In this document: positions 34,147 through 41,803 of the stretch, in pieces | Position numbering within the stretch: the first letter of the stretch is position 1 | Layout: the number at the start of each line of letters is the position of its first letter | From: Pseudolabrys sp. | Lineage (GTDB): Bacteria; Pseudomonadota; Alphaproteobacteria; Rhizobiales; Xanthobacteraceae | Reading direction: 5' to 3' | Length of the DNA: 64,000 nt | Assembly: GCA_029980465.1 (NCBI GenBank) | Contig: JARYIJ010000001.1 | Location: 62,001 to 126,000 of the forward strand | Notes under the pieces: model-generated | Seen by the model: the letters and a program-made list of their open reading frames with translations, nothing else | What the model was told of the DNA's origin: nothing | Database searches by the model: none | Program-made: the position numbers and the translations under genes

Positions 34147-35235
34147 TCAGACCGTCCGGCGGCGGGCGATCCAGTCGGCCAGCATTTGCGTGACCGTGTC
34201 GTCGCACGATCCGGGCAGCGCGCGGCCGCCACGCAGCAGGCGCCGCAGGCTCCATTTGCTGTCTTTGGCGAGCTCATTGAGCGCGACGGCGAGCGACGTC
34301 ACCGTTTCATCGTCATCCGGCGCTGGGGCGTCGTCTGCCGGCGGCTCATAGGAAAAAACGGCCTCCCCCATTGTCTCGTTGAGCCACGCGACATCGTCGG
34401 CGACGGCGGGCTGAAGGCGCCGGTAGACCGCGGCCGGACAGCGGAACGGCCGCCCCTCGATGGCTCCGAGTATCTTGAATACCTCGTAATCGATCGCGGG
34501 ATTGAGCGCGCCGGCGTAAGGCGTCGGATAGCGACGATTGAGCGCCGCCACCAGCAGGACCGCTTCGTGACAGAGGCTCCGGTTGATGCGGACCGGCGTC
34601 AGCTCGCGCGCGAGGCGCGGATCGAGCCCGATCGCCGACAGAAAGTCGGCCATGAGGTCGCCCTCCCTGAGACGCGCCCGGTCGTAGACGCGGATATCGA
34701 CATGGTCGCGGCCGAACACGTCGATGAGTTTCTGGATGCGCCGGTACTGCGGCGCCGGCGGGTTGGCGACAAGGGCATCCCACGCGAAGCCGTTGCGCAG
34801 CATTTCCTGGAACGCGCTGCTGACGTAGCCGATGGGTTCGCGCACATAGACGATCGCGCGCAGATCGCCGGCATGTGGCGCAAGCGCCTGCTTCAGGTCG
34901 AAGAGTCCCCGCGGCGGCAACGACAGCAGCTCCTCGCCCGAAATGACCAGCCGCGGCGACGTGTTTGCCGCAAGCGCGCGCGTGAGCGCCTTCCGGATTG
35001 CGGCGTTCCGCCGAGCCGCCTTCTCCTCGGTGTCAAAGCCTTTGCGGGCGTTAACCGGCAGGCGATGGGGTTCCGCGCTGAAGAGCGGGTAAAGCGTGGT
35101 GCTGTGGTTTTCGCTGATGGAAAGGTAGTTGGCGCCGTGCCTCTGCAACCAGCGGCGATTGCGGAACAGGGCCGTCTGGATCGACGTCGTCCCGGTCTTG
35201 TGCATCCCGGCGTGGATGTAGATCATTGGGCGCAT
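34147..35235 (-). CDS. Sulfotransferase-like protein
   Basis: The 362-residue protein has the 5'-phosphosulfate-binding loop HAGMHKTGTTSIQ near its N-terminus and a VYVREPIGYVSSAFQEM segment where the 3'-phosphate-binding Arg and Ser of PAPS enzymes lie. It likely transfers sulfate to a surface glycan or small molecule, although many bacterial members are unassigned. The start could be ATG at 35235 or 35226. It lies on the opposite strand between korA (3 bp away) and korB, splitting the oxidoreductase cluster. Confidence 0.82.
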   Translation of the reverse strand: MRPMIYIHAGMHKTGTTSIQTALFRNRRWLQRHGANYLSISENHSTTLYPLFSAEPHRLPVNARKGFDTEEKAARRNAAIRKALTRALAANTSPRLVISGEELLSLPPRGLFDLKQALAPHAGDLRAIVYVREPIGYVSSAFQEMLRNGFAWDALVANPPAPQYRRIQKLIDVFGRDHVDIRVYDRARLREGDLMADFLSAIGLDPRLARELTPVRINRSLCHEAVLLVAALNRRYPTPYAGALNPAIDYEVFKILGAIEGRPFRCPAAVYRRLQPAVADDVAWLNETMGEAVFSYEPPADDAPAPDDDETVTSLAVALNELAKDSKWSLRRLLRGGRALPGSCDDTVTQMLADWIARRRTV

Positions 35236-35338
35236 CGCGGCGTCGAAATCCTGTCCAAATCGCGCGGGAGTGTGTCCGCGGCGGCCCGAAGACGCAAGGA
35301 TGCTGGAATTTGCGGCCGATTCCGACTAGATTCGAGAC

Positions 35339-36394
35339 ATGACCTATCTCGCCAAGCCGAAATTCCGCCATCCTGGCCTGCCGAAGAATTCGCTGGGCTA
35401 CACCCACCGCGACTACGAAGGCGCCGTCTCGACGCTGTGTGCCGGCTGCGGCCACGACTCGATCACCGCAGCGATCATCCAGGCCTGCTTCGAGCTTTCC
35501 ATCGAGCCGCACCGGGTGGCGAAAATCTCCGGCATCGGCTGCTCGTCGAAGACCCCGACCTATTTCCTTGGCAATTCGCACGGCTTCAATTCGGTGCACG
35601 GGCGCATGCCCTCGGTGCTCACCGGCGCCAATCTCGCCAACCGCGACCTCATCTATCTCGGCGTGTCCGGCGACGGCGACAGCGCCTCGATCGGCCTCGG
35701 CCAGTTCGCGCACTGCCTGCGGCGCGGCGTCAACATGGTCTACATCGTCGAGAACAACGGTGTATACGGCCTCACCAAGGGCCAGTTCTCGGCCACCGCC
35801 GACCGCGGCTCGAAATCGAAGCGCGGCGTCGTCAACACCGACAACTCGATCGACATGGTGGCGATGGCGCTGCAGCTCGGCGCCACCTTCGTCGCCCGCT
35901 CCTTCTCCGGCGACAAGGAGCAGCTCGTGCCGGTCATCTCGGCGGCGATCGCGCACAAGGGCGCGGCCTTCATTGACGTGATCTCGCCGTGCGTCGCCTT
36001 CAACAACCACGCCGGCTCGACCAAGAGCTTCGACTTCGTGCGCGAGCACAACGACGCCGTAAACCGGCTCGATTTCATCTCGAGCCGCATGCCGATCGAA
36101 GTGAAGTACGAACCGGGCAGCGTCGAGGTGGTCGAGCAGCATGACGGCTCGAAGCTCGCGCTGCGCAAACTCGCCGCCGATTACGACGTGCACGACCGCA
36201 CCGCGGCGCTCGGCTTCCTGCACCAGCATGCGGCCAAGGGCCAGATCGTCACCGGGCTTCTCTTCGTCGAAAAGGAGTCGGAAGACCTGCACGCCCACCT
36301 GGGCACGGTCGATGCGCCGCTCAACACGCTTGGCGAGCGCGAACTGTGCCCCGGCCAGTCGGCGCTGGACGCCATCAACGCGTCGCTGCGCTAG
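35339..36394 (+). CDS. korB: 2-oxoacid:acceptor oxidoreductase, beta (thiamine diphosphate) subunit
   Basis: The 351-residue subunit has the Fe-S and TPP features of OFOR beta: LCAGCGHDS and GIGCSSKTPTY (cluster Cys residues) and the TPP motif GDGDSASIGLGQFAHCLRRG with the VENNGVYGLTKGQ end. It decarboxylates a 2-oxoacid and passes electrons to the ferredoxin domain of the first protein. Its promoter must lie in 35236-35338 or transcription passes through the antisense sulfotransferase gene. Confidence 0.9.
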   Translation: MTYLAKPKFRHPGLPKNSLGYTHRDYEGAVSTLCAGCGHDSITAAIIQACFELSIEPHRVAKISGIGCSSKTPTYFLGNSHGFNSVHGRMPSVLTGANLANRDLIYLGVSGDGDSASIGLGQFAHCLRRGVNMVYIVENNGVYGLTKGQFSATADRGSKSKRGVVNTDNSIDMVAMALQLGATFVARSFSGDKEQLVPVISAAIAHKGAAFIDVISPCVAFNNHAGSTKSFDFVREHNDAVNRLDFISSRMPIEVKYEPGSVEVVEQHDGSKLALRKLAADYDVHDRTAALGFLHQHAAKGQIVTGLLFVEKESEDLHAHLGTVDAPLNTLGERELCPGQSALDAINASLR

Positions 36395-36406
36395 AGCCGC
36401 GCTGTC

Positions 36407-37348
36407 TTGGAATACCGCGCTCTCGGCCGTTCGGACATCGCTATCGCGCCGCTGGTGCTTGGCACCAACGTGTTCGGCTGGACCATCGACGAGAAGGCCT
36501 CGTTCGCCGTCCTCGACGCTTTTGTGGACGCCGGCTTCAATGCGGTCGACACGGCGAACAGCTATTCGCGCTGGATGCCGGGACACAGCGGCGGAGAGTC
36601 CGAGACCATCATCGGCAACTGGGTGAGGACGTCCGGCAAGCGCGACAAGCTCGTGATCGCGACCAAGGTCGGCTCCGACATGGGCGACGGCAAGACCGTG
36701 CGCAGGGCGGCGATCCTCAAGGAGGCCGAAGCCTCGCTGAAGCGGCTGCAGGTCGAAACCATCGATCTCTACCAGACCCATTTCGACGACGAGGTGACAC
36801 CGGTCGAGGAAACGCTCGGCGCCTACGCGCAACTGATCGCGCAGGGCAAGGTGCGGGCAATCGGCGCCTCCAACATCACGCCGGAGCGGCTCAAGGCCTC
36901 GCTCGCCGCCAGCGAGCGGGAGAGCTTGCCGCGCTACGAGACGCTGCAGCCGAATTACAACCTCTACGACCGCGCCACCTTCGAGCGGGACTACGCCGCG
37001 ATCTGCCGCGACAACGGGATTGCCGTCATTCCCTATTACGGCCTCGCCGGCGGCTTTCTCACGGGCAAGTACCGCAGCGCCGCCGATGCCGGGAAAAACG
37101 CGGCGCGCGGCGGCAAGGTGAAGGACTATCTCAACAGCCGTGGCTTCGCGATCCTCAGGGCGATGGACGAGGTCGTCGCGCGCCACCGGGCGACGCTGGC
37201 GCAGATCGCGCTCGCCTGGCTGATGACGAAAGTCACGGCGCCGATCGCCAGCGCCACCAGCCTCGATCAGCTCAGGGACATCATGGCGGCGCCGCGACTC
37301 AAGCTGAGTGCCGACGACATCGCCGTGCTCGACAAGGTCAGCGCTTAA
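36407..37348 (+). CDS. Aldo/keto reductase (YajO/Tas-like)
   Basis: The 313-residue AKR has the barrel start MEYRALGRSDIAIAPLVLGT, the tetrad residues in NAVDTANSYS (Asp, Tyr), IATKVGSD (Lys) and YQTHFDDE (His). The start is TTG at 36407, 12 nt after the korB stop, which suggests translational coupling. Its end overlaps the convergent SRPBCC gene by 11 bp. Substrate is unknown. Confidence 0.9.
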   Translation: MEYRALGRSDIAIAPLVLGTNVFGWTIDEKASFAVLDAFVDAGFNAVDTANSYSRWMPGHSGGESETIIGNWVRTSGKRDKLVIATKVGSDMGDGKTVRRAAILKEAEASLKRLQVETIDLYQTHFDDEVTPVEETLGAYAQLIAQGKVRAIGASNITPERLKASLAASERESLPRYETLQPNYNLYDRATFERDYAAICRDNGIAVIPYYGLAGGFLTGKYRSAADAGKNAARGGKVKDYLNSRGFAILRAMDEVVARHRATLAQIALAWLMTKVTAPIASATSLDQLRDIMAAPRLKLSADDIAVLDKVSA

Positions 37349-37868
37349 GCCACGGCTTCTCGATGACCGCCTTCTTGACTGCCTCGACCATTTCGGGCGG
37401 CGGGCCTTCGGGCGCGATCGACAGCGTCTTGCCGGTTTCCAGCAGCGTCTTCAGGTTGCACATCACCGCCGGCCAGCCGGAGCGCCCGCCGGACAGGATA
37501 GCGTCGGGAACGTTCCACGAGTGAGACTCGGTCATCGTCACCTTGACGCTCTCGCCGGACCACTCGATGTCGTAGGTGACGAGGCAAGCGGGCAACGCAT
37601 CGAAACCGCCCATGCCTTCAACGATCCAGGTCGAGGAAAAGCGGCGGGGCGGATCCCAGGCCACAACCTCGCCGCTGGCGTGGATGCGGCCATCCGGATC
37701 ATGAAGGCGGAACGCGCCGCCCTCGCGCGGCTCGACGGCGACGGCAAAGCCGAAGAAATACCGCTTGCTGAACGCGGGATCGGTCAGCGCCTGCCACACC
37801 TGTTCCGGTGTCGCCGCGATATAGGTGACGTAGACCGTCTTCGGCGTGAACACCGACACGTCGATCAT
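37338..37868 (-). CDS. SRPBCC (AHSA1-like) protein, fourth of array
   Basis: This 176-residue START-like domain protein shares the VYVTYIAATPEQVWQALTDP start with its neighbours and ends GWPAVMCNLKTLLETG. Such proteins bind hydrophobic ligands or cofactors and commonly accompany ArsR regulators. It begins within the previous gene's stop (ATGA overlap at 37865-37868) and so is last in the arsR operon. Confidence 0.87.
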   Translation of the reverse strand: MIDVSVFTPKTVYVTYIAATPEQVWQALTDPAFSKRYFFGFAVAVEPREGGAFRLHDPDGRIHASGEVVAWDPPRRFSSTWIVEGMGGFDALPACLVTYDIEWSGESVKVTMTESHSWNVPDAILSGGRSGWPAVMCNLKTLLETGKTLSIAPEGPPPEMVEAVKKAVIEKPWLKR

Positions 37869-38338
37869 GCCTCACCCGCACGCTTGCGCTGCTCGTCGTC
37901 CCAGGACGGCTCGAGGCCCCTGCCCATTTCGAGGTAGCTCTTCAGGCTCGACAACACCGCCGGCCAGCCCTTCGAGATCATCGGAAAAATTTTGCTGCCC
38001 TCGTCGAATTCGTCATGCGTGACAGTCAGCCGCGTCTGGTCCTTGAACGGCTCGAGCAGGAAGGTGACGCGCGAGGGCCTTTCGTCGGGCAGATCCTTGT
38101 AGAGCGGCTTCCATCCATAGACGAGGCGGCGCGGCGGGTCGCTCTCGATGATCGGGTCGTCATGCGCCTTGCGTCCGGCGGGGTTGAACGCGGTCATGCG
38201 CTGGCCCGCCTTTCCGTCGGCTTGCACGCGATAGCCGAACCAGTATTTCTCGCTGACGTCAGGCTTGGTCAGCGCCTCCCAGACGCGCTCGGGTGATGCG
38301 GCGATATAAGTGACGTAGACGAAAGCAGGCTTGCTCAT
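37865..38338 (-). CDS. SRPBCC (AHSA1-like) protein, third of array
   Basis: The 157-residue START-like protein begins SKPAFVYVTYIAASPERVWE and ends GWPAVLSSLKSYLEMG. It is close in sequence to the paralogues on both sides, which marks a tandem duplication. It overlaps the next gene by 4 bp. Confidence 0.88.
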   Translation of the reverse strand: MSKPAFVYVTYIAASPERVWEALTKPDVSEKYWFGYRVQADGKAGQRMTAFNPAGRKAHDDPIIESDPPRRLVYGWKPLYKDLPDERPSRVTFLLEPFKDQTRLTVTHDEFDEGSKIFPMISKGWPAVLSSLKSYLEMGRGLEPSWDDEQRKRAGEA

Positions 38339-38369
38339 GACGGGTCTCCACTGGCGCGTTTGGAGAAAA

Positions 38370-38798
38370 CTAGAGATCGGAATCGTCCGGATTGGGCGTG
38401 CCGTGTCCGGTCTCCAGGTACTGCTTGAGGCTCAGGAGATAAAAGCCCCACCGGGTCGTTGCGCTTGCATAGCGCTGATCGGCCTGCGCGAAACCACAAT
38501 GGGCGAAGACGAGCCGCGTGTGCTTGTCCTCCGGGTTCAGGTCAAACTCAATGGTGTCGGCGGGCCATGCCGCGTTCGTCACCTGCCACGTCATGCGTGT
38601 GGGCGAGTTGAGCTCGACGATTTTTACTTTGGCGACGAAGCGCCGCCCGAAGAATCCAAATTCACCGGTCCCACCGGGCTCTGAATCGAGAACGGCATCG
38701 CGCGTCCACCAGTTGCGAATGCCGTGGGCCGTACTGACGGCCTGAAAAGCCTTCTCGGCCGGCGCGTGAATTTTCAGGCTGTGCATGATGTCCGGCAT
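38370..38798 (-). CDS. SRPBCC (AHSA1-like) protein, second of array
   Basis: The 142-residue START-like protein is the most divergent of the four (MPDIMHSLKIHAPAEKAFQA; WWTRDAVLDSEPGGTGEFGF). It keeps the fold end TTRWGFYLLSLKQYLETG. It lies 31 bp before the next paralogue on the same strand. Confidence 0.87.
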   Translation of the reverse strand: MPDIMHSLKIHAPAEKAFQAVSTAHGIRNWWTRDAVLDSEPGGTGEFGFFGRRFVAKVKIVELNSPTRMTWQVTNAAWPADTIEFDLNPEDKHTRLVFAHCGFAQADQRYASATTRWGFYLLSLKQYLETGHGTPNPDDSDL

Positions 38799-38863
38799 TG
38801 GGATCTACTCCTTACAAATTCGGCGCATGATCTCCTGCGCGCAGAGATTTCGGCCGGTGTCCG

Positions 38864-39328
38864 TCACATTTTGAATGCAACGTCGCCGGTTTCGAGCAGC
38901 GACTTGAGGTTCGACACGACCTTCGGCCAGCCGCCGGACACCGCCTCGATGAACTTGCTGCCGCCTTCGCCTTCCAGCTCATGCCTGATGGTGAGCTTCG
39001 CGGCCTTGCCGCCAAAGTCCGGATAGTAGTCGGCCATCTCGATCTCCATCGTGCAGCGCGACCAGCCTTCGGCCTTCAGTTCGGGCCTGAATTCGTTGCG
39101 CCAGCGGATCACCAGCCGCTGCGGCGGAACAGCCTCGAGAATTTCACCGGTATCGGCGATGCGGCCGTCCTCGAACGTGAGGCGCCACGGCGCGCCGGCC
39201 TTGAAGTCGCTTTCGGCCGTCATGCCGAACCAGTACGTTTTGAATGCTTGCGGATCGGTCAGCGCCGCCCACAGCTTTTCCGGCGTCGTGCGAATGTAGG
39301 TGACGTAAACAAAACTCGGTTTACTCAT
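38864..39328 (-). CDS. SRPBCC (AHSA1-like) protein, first of array
   Basis: The 154-residue START-like protein begins MSKPSFVYVTYIRTTPEKLW and ends GWPKVVSNLKSLLETGDVAF. The ATG at 39328 overlaps the ArsR stop by 8 bp, the usual fusion-like coupling of such ArsR-SRPBCC pairs. A GTG three nucleotides upstream is also possible. A 65-bp gap follows. Confidence 0.88.
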   Translation of the reverse strand: MSKPSFVYVTYIRTTPEKLWAALTDPQAFKTYWFGMTAESDFKAGAPWRLTFEDGRIADTGEILEAVPPQRLVIRWRNEFRPELKAEGWSRCTMEIEMADYYPDFGGKAAKLTIRHELEGEGGSKFIEAVSGGWPKVVSNLKSLLETGDVAFKM

Positions 39329-39650
39329 CACGCGTCTCCAGATTTCGTTTTAGATCGCTCAGGGCCTGAAGGCGCGAGCGATCGAATTTCCCGATCCAGC
39401 GTTCGCCGATCTCGTGGATCGGCACCGGATTGAGGTAGTGCAGCTTCTCCCTGCCCCGCTTCACGGTGGCGACGAGATTGGCCTCCTCCAGGATCGCCAG
39501 ATGCTTGCTCACCGCCTGCCGCGTCATGTCGAGGCGCACGCAGAGCTCGTTCAGCGTCTGGCCGTTCTCGGCGCGCAGCCGGTCGAGCAGTTCGCGCCGG
39601 CTGGCGTCGGCCAGAGCCTTGAACACGGCATCGAGGCCTCGTCGTTCCAT
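39321..39650 (-). CDS. ArsR-family winged-helix repressor
   Basis: The 109-residue protein is an ArsR-type winged helix (MERRGLDAVFKALADASRRE; recognition helix in LDMTRQAVSKHLAILEEANL; wing VKRGREKLHYLNP). No metal-binding Cys pair is present, so it probably senses something other than arsenite. It heads a five-gene operon with four SRPBCC genes. ATG at 39650 is preferred to a TTG at 39665. A dyad just upstream is a likely autoregulatory operator. Confidence 0.92.
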   Translation of the reverse strand: MERRGLDAVFKALADASRRELLDRLRAENGQTLNELCVRLDMTRQAVSKHLAILEEANLVATVKRGREKLHYLNPVPIHEIGERWIGKFDRSRLQALSDLKRNLETRDE

Positions 39651-39661
39651 GATTACAATAT

Positions 39662-39677
39662 GCAACCTTTTAGTTGC
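39662..39677. promoter_or_regulatory. Candidate ArsR operator
   Basis: GCAAC-CTTTTA-GTTGC forms a 5-bp-arm dyad 11 bp upstream of the ArsR ATG at 39650, overlapping where the promoter should be. Its position and symmetry suit binding by the winged-helix dimer. Confidence 0.55.
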
Positions 39678-39711
39678 CTGTCAAGACGCACGATTGCGTG
39701 TCCGTGGGCTC

Positions 39712-40023
39712 TTAAGAGTCTAACTCGAAAAGAGCCCATCAAAATCAACGACGTGTCCCGGACGCGGTGCAGCACGAGCCATCAGCGCGTTTACGCGCGT
39801 CTTCGACGCGCTATGGCGAAGTGGTGCACCGCAGAGCCGGGACCCCGGTTATACGCAAAGAAACCGGGGTCCCGGGTCCATAGCGCATCGTTTCACAGCG
39901 AAAGTCGGGTTTACCCGACCTTCGCCACGTCTTTGAACGCGCAAGTCGGATGGATCCGACTTGCGATGCTGCGCCCGGGACACGAGCTTGAAAACCGGAA
40001 TCATTTTCGGTCAGGCTCTGAGG
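39712..40023. repeat. Inverted-repeat element, family A, copy 4 with internal insert
   Basis: A fourth family A element (312 bp) with left AGAGTCTAACTCG and right CGGTCAGGCTCTGAGG ends. Relative to the other copies, about 60 extra bases lie near 39897-39965 and hold two hairpins, AGTCGGG/CCCGACT-like and GCAAGTCGGAT-GG-ATCCGACTTGC. The first 34 bp from the operator to the element hold no gene. Confidence 0.86.
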
Positions 40024-40046
40024 ACCACAGGCCTATCCGAACGGCG

Positions 40047-40454
40047 TTATTGATTGATGCAGGCGCCGATATAGGTGTTCCGCTCGGCACCGGGCGCCTG
40101 GCTATAGATGCCCGATTGATGCACGCAGCGCGCGGCGCGATCCTGGAAGCTCTCGGCTCCGCCCGGCCCCGAGCCGGGAACCGGCGGCGGAATATTGGGC
40201 ATCGCCTGCCCGGTGCGCGGCGACACCAGCGGCGGCGGCATATCCGGAATGCGTTTCGCCTGCGGCCGATGCTGACGGGGCGGCGTCACATGCTGCTTCG
40301 TTCCGCGCGGCGATTTGTACGGCGGGATGACGCCGGGCTGCGTCGGCTCCGGCCGCATGATGTCGTAGGGGCCGCTGTCGTCCTGCGCATACGCCGGAAG
40401 CGGCGCGCAAAGCGACGCGACGAACAGCAAACCAAGGCGGCCGGCGATCTGCAT
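40047..40454 (-). CDS. Hypothetical exported proline-rich protein
   Basis: The 135-residue protein has a signal peptide (MQIAGRLGLLFVASLCAPLP, cleavage near AYAQ), a proline-rich middle (PPYKSPRGTKQHVTPPRQHR; PPPVPGSGPGG) and a C-terminal module with two Cys (AARCVHQSG and IGACINQ) that may form a disulfide. No known family is recognised. ATG at 40454 is preferred over GTG at 40460. Confidence 0.7.
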   Translation of the reverse strand: MQIAGRLGLLFVASLCAPLPAYAQDDSGPYDIMRPEPTQPGVIPPYKSPRGTKQHVTPPRQHRPQAKRIPDMPPPLVSPRTGQAMPNIPPPVPGSGPGGAESFQDRAARCVHQSGIYSQAPGAERNTYIGACINQ

Positions 40455-40567
40455 GAACACTCAACTATCACGGCCGATTGATCCGGCCATCGTATCGAAG
40501 ATAAGGCCTTGCCCGTCCGATAGGGATCGCCGGGACACGACCGGAGACGACAACTCTTGGTGAGCCG

Positions 40568-41803
40568 CTACTCCTCCGGGGCGTCCTCGATCGGATCGTA
40601 ACGCGATGCGTCGAGGCCGAGCAGGTTCCAGGTCTGCTGCATGTGCTCCGGCAACGGCGCCGAGACGTCGATGCGGCCGCCACGCGGATGCGGAACCGCG
40701 ATGCGGCGCGCCATCAGATGCAGCCGGTTCTGGATGCCGCCCGGCAACTGCCAGTTTTCGATGTTGAAGTACTTCGGGTCGCCGACGATAGGATGACGGA
40801 TGTGCGCCATGTGGGCGCGGAGCTGATGGGTGCGGCCCGTCACCGGCTTGAGCGACAGCCAGGCCAGGGTCTGCGCCGAGGTCTCGACCACCGCGTAATA
40901 GGTGACCGCGTGCATGGCGTCCTTGTCGCCGTGCCTGGCGATGCGCATGAAGCTGTCTTCCTCGACCTCCTGCTTGGCGAGATAGGTCGAGATGCGGCCC
41001 TGCGGTGGCTTCGGCACGCCGGCCACCAGCGCCCAGTAGAACTTGCGCGCCGCGCGCGAGCGGAACGTCTTGGCGAGCGCCGCCGCGGCAAACCTTGTCT
41101 TGGCGATCAGAAGGCAGCCCGCCGTATCCTTGTCGAGCCGGTGCACCAGGCGCGGCCGCTGGGCGTCCTTGCCCTGCCCCTGCAGCGCGCCGAGCATGCC
41201 GTCGATGTGGCGCGTCGTGCCGGAGCCGCCCTGCACGGCGAGGCCGGCCGGCTTGTTGAGCACCATCACGTCGTCGTCTTCGTAGAGCGTGATCGACTTG
41301 AGGAAGGCGCGATCCTTCTGCGTCTGCGGCGCGTCGTCGCGCGGCTTGGGCTGCGCGACCGAGAGCGGCGGAACGCGCACGCTTTGCCCCGCCGACAGGC
41401 GCGCTTTCGGCTCGGTGCGCCGGCCGTTCACCCGCACCTCGCCCTTGCGGATGATGCGCTGGATATGGCTGAACGACAGGCCCGGAAACCGCGCCTCGAA
41501 GAAGCGGTCGACGCGCATGTCGTTCTCGTCAGGCGTCACCGTGACGGTTTGGACCCCGGTCGAACTCTTCTCCCCTCCTCCCACGCGCGAAGCGCGTGGT
41601 GGGGAGGGGTCGGGGGTGGGGGGTCGATGGCCAGACCGATCCCCCCACCCCGGCTCACGTCGCTGCGCTCGTTCGCCGACCCTCCCCACCGCTTCGCGGG
41701 AGGAGGGTGATTGTCCGCGCTTGCCGTCAAACCTGTGCCTCGACCCCGCCTCCTGTCTGCCGCCGCCGGGCTGGCGCGGGCCGCCGCGATTGCGGCGGCT
41801 CAT
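40568..41803 (-). CDS. RluC/RluD-type 23S rRNA pseudouridine synthase with inserted N-terminal segment
   Basis: The 411-residue protein has an S4 domain (about 96-150) and the RluA-family catalytic domain with HRLDKDT at 221-227 (catalytic Asp224), and GRTHQLRAHMAHIRHPIVGD. It modifies uridines in 23S rRNA, probably at RluC sites. The start ATG at 41803 overlaps the nat stop by 4 bp. Residues about 32-78 are encoded by a palindromic intergenic-type repeat (41571-41709) that keeps the frame, adding a low-complexity Arg/Pro/Gly linker; the family normally has no such segment. The enzyme domain itself appears complete. Confidence 0.9.
   Translation of the reverse strand: MSRRNRGGPRQPGGGRQEAGSRHRFDGKRGQSPSSREAVGRVGERAQRREPGWGDRSGHRPPTPDPSPPRASRVGGGEKSSTGVQTVTVTPDENDMRVDRFFEARFPGLSFSHIQRIIRKGEVRVNGRRTEPKARLSAGQSVRVPPLSVAQPKPRDDAPQTQKDRAFLKSITLYEDDDVMVLNKPAGLAVQGGSGTTRHIDGMLGALQGQGKDAQRPRLVHRLDKDTAGCLLIAKTRFAAAALAKTFRSRAARKFYWALVAGVPKPPQGRISTYLAKQEVEEDSFMRIARHGDKDAMHAVTYYAVVETSAQTLAWLSLKPVTGRTHQLRAHMAHIRHPIVGDPKYFNIENWQLPGGIQNRLHLMARRIAVPHPRGGRIDVSAPLPEHMQQTWNLLGLDASRYDPIEDAPEE
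41571..41709. repeat. Palindromic repeat (family D) inside the pseudouridine synthase gene
   Basis: The left half CCCTCCTCCCACGCGCGAAG and right half CTTCGCGGGAGGAGGG pair as a long interrupted palindrome of about 139 bp, with GGGGAGGGGTCGG and CCGACCCTCCCC inner blocks. Such elements are usually intergenic in Bradyrhizobium-type genomes. Here it is translated in the minus frame. Confidence 0.88.

Noticed and set aside
38370..39331. SRPBCC genes as polyketide cyclases of a biosynthetic cluster
   Set aside because: No polyketide synthase or tailoring genes; the ArsR link fits the AHSA1-like group better.
22648..40023. CRISPR-like array
   Set aside because: Repeats are few, long, palindromic and kilobases apart, with no spacer pattern and no cas genes.
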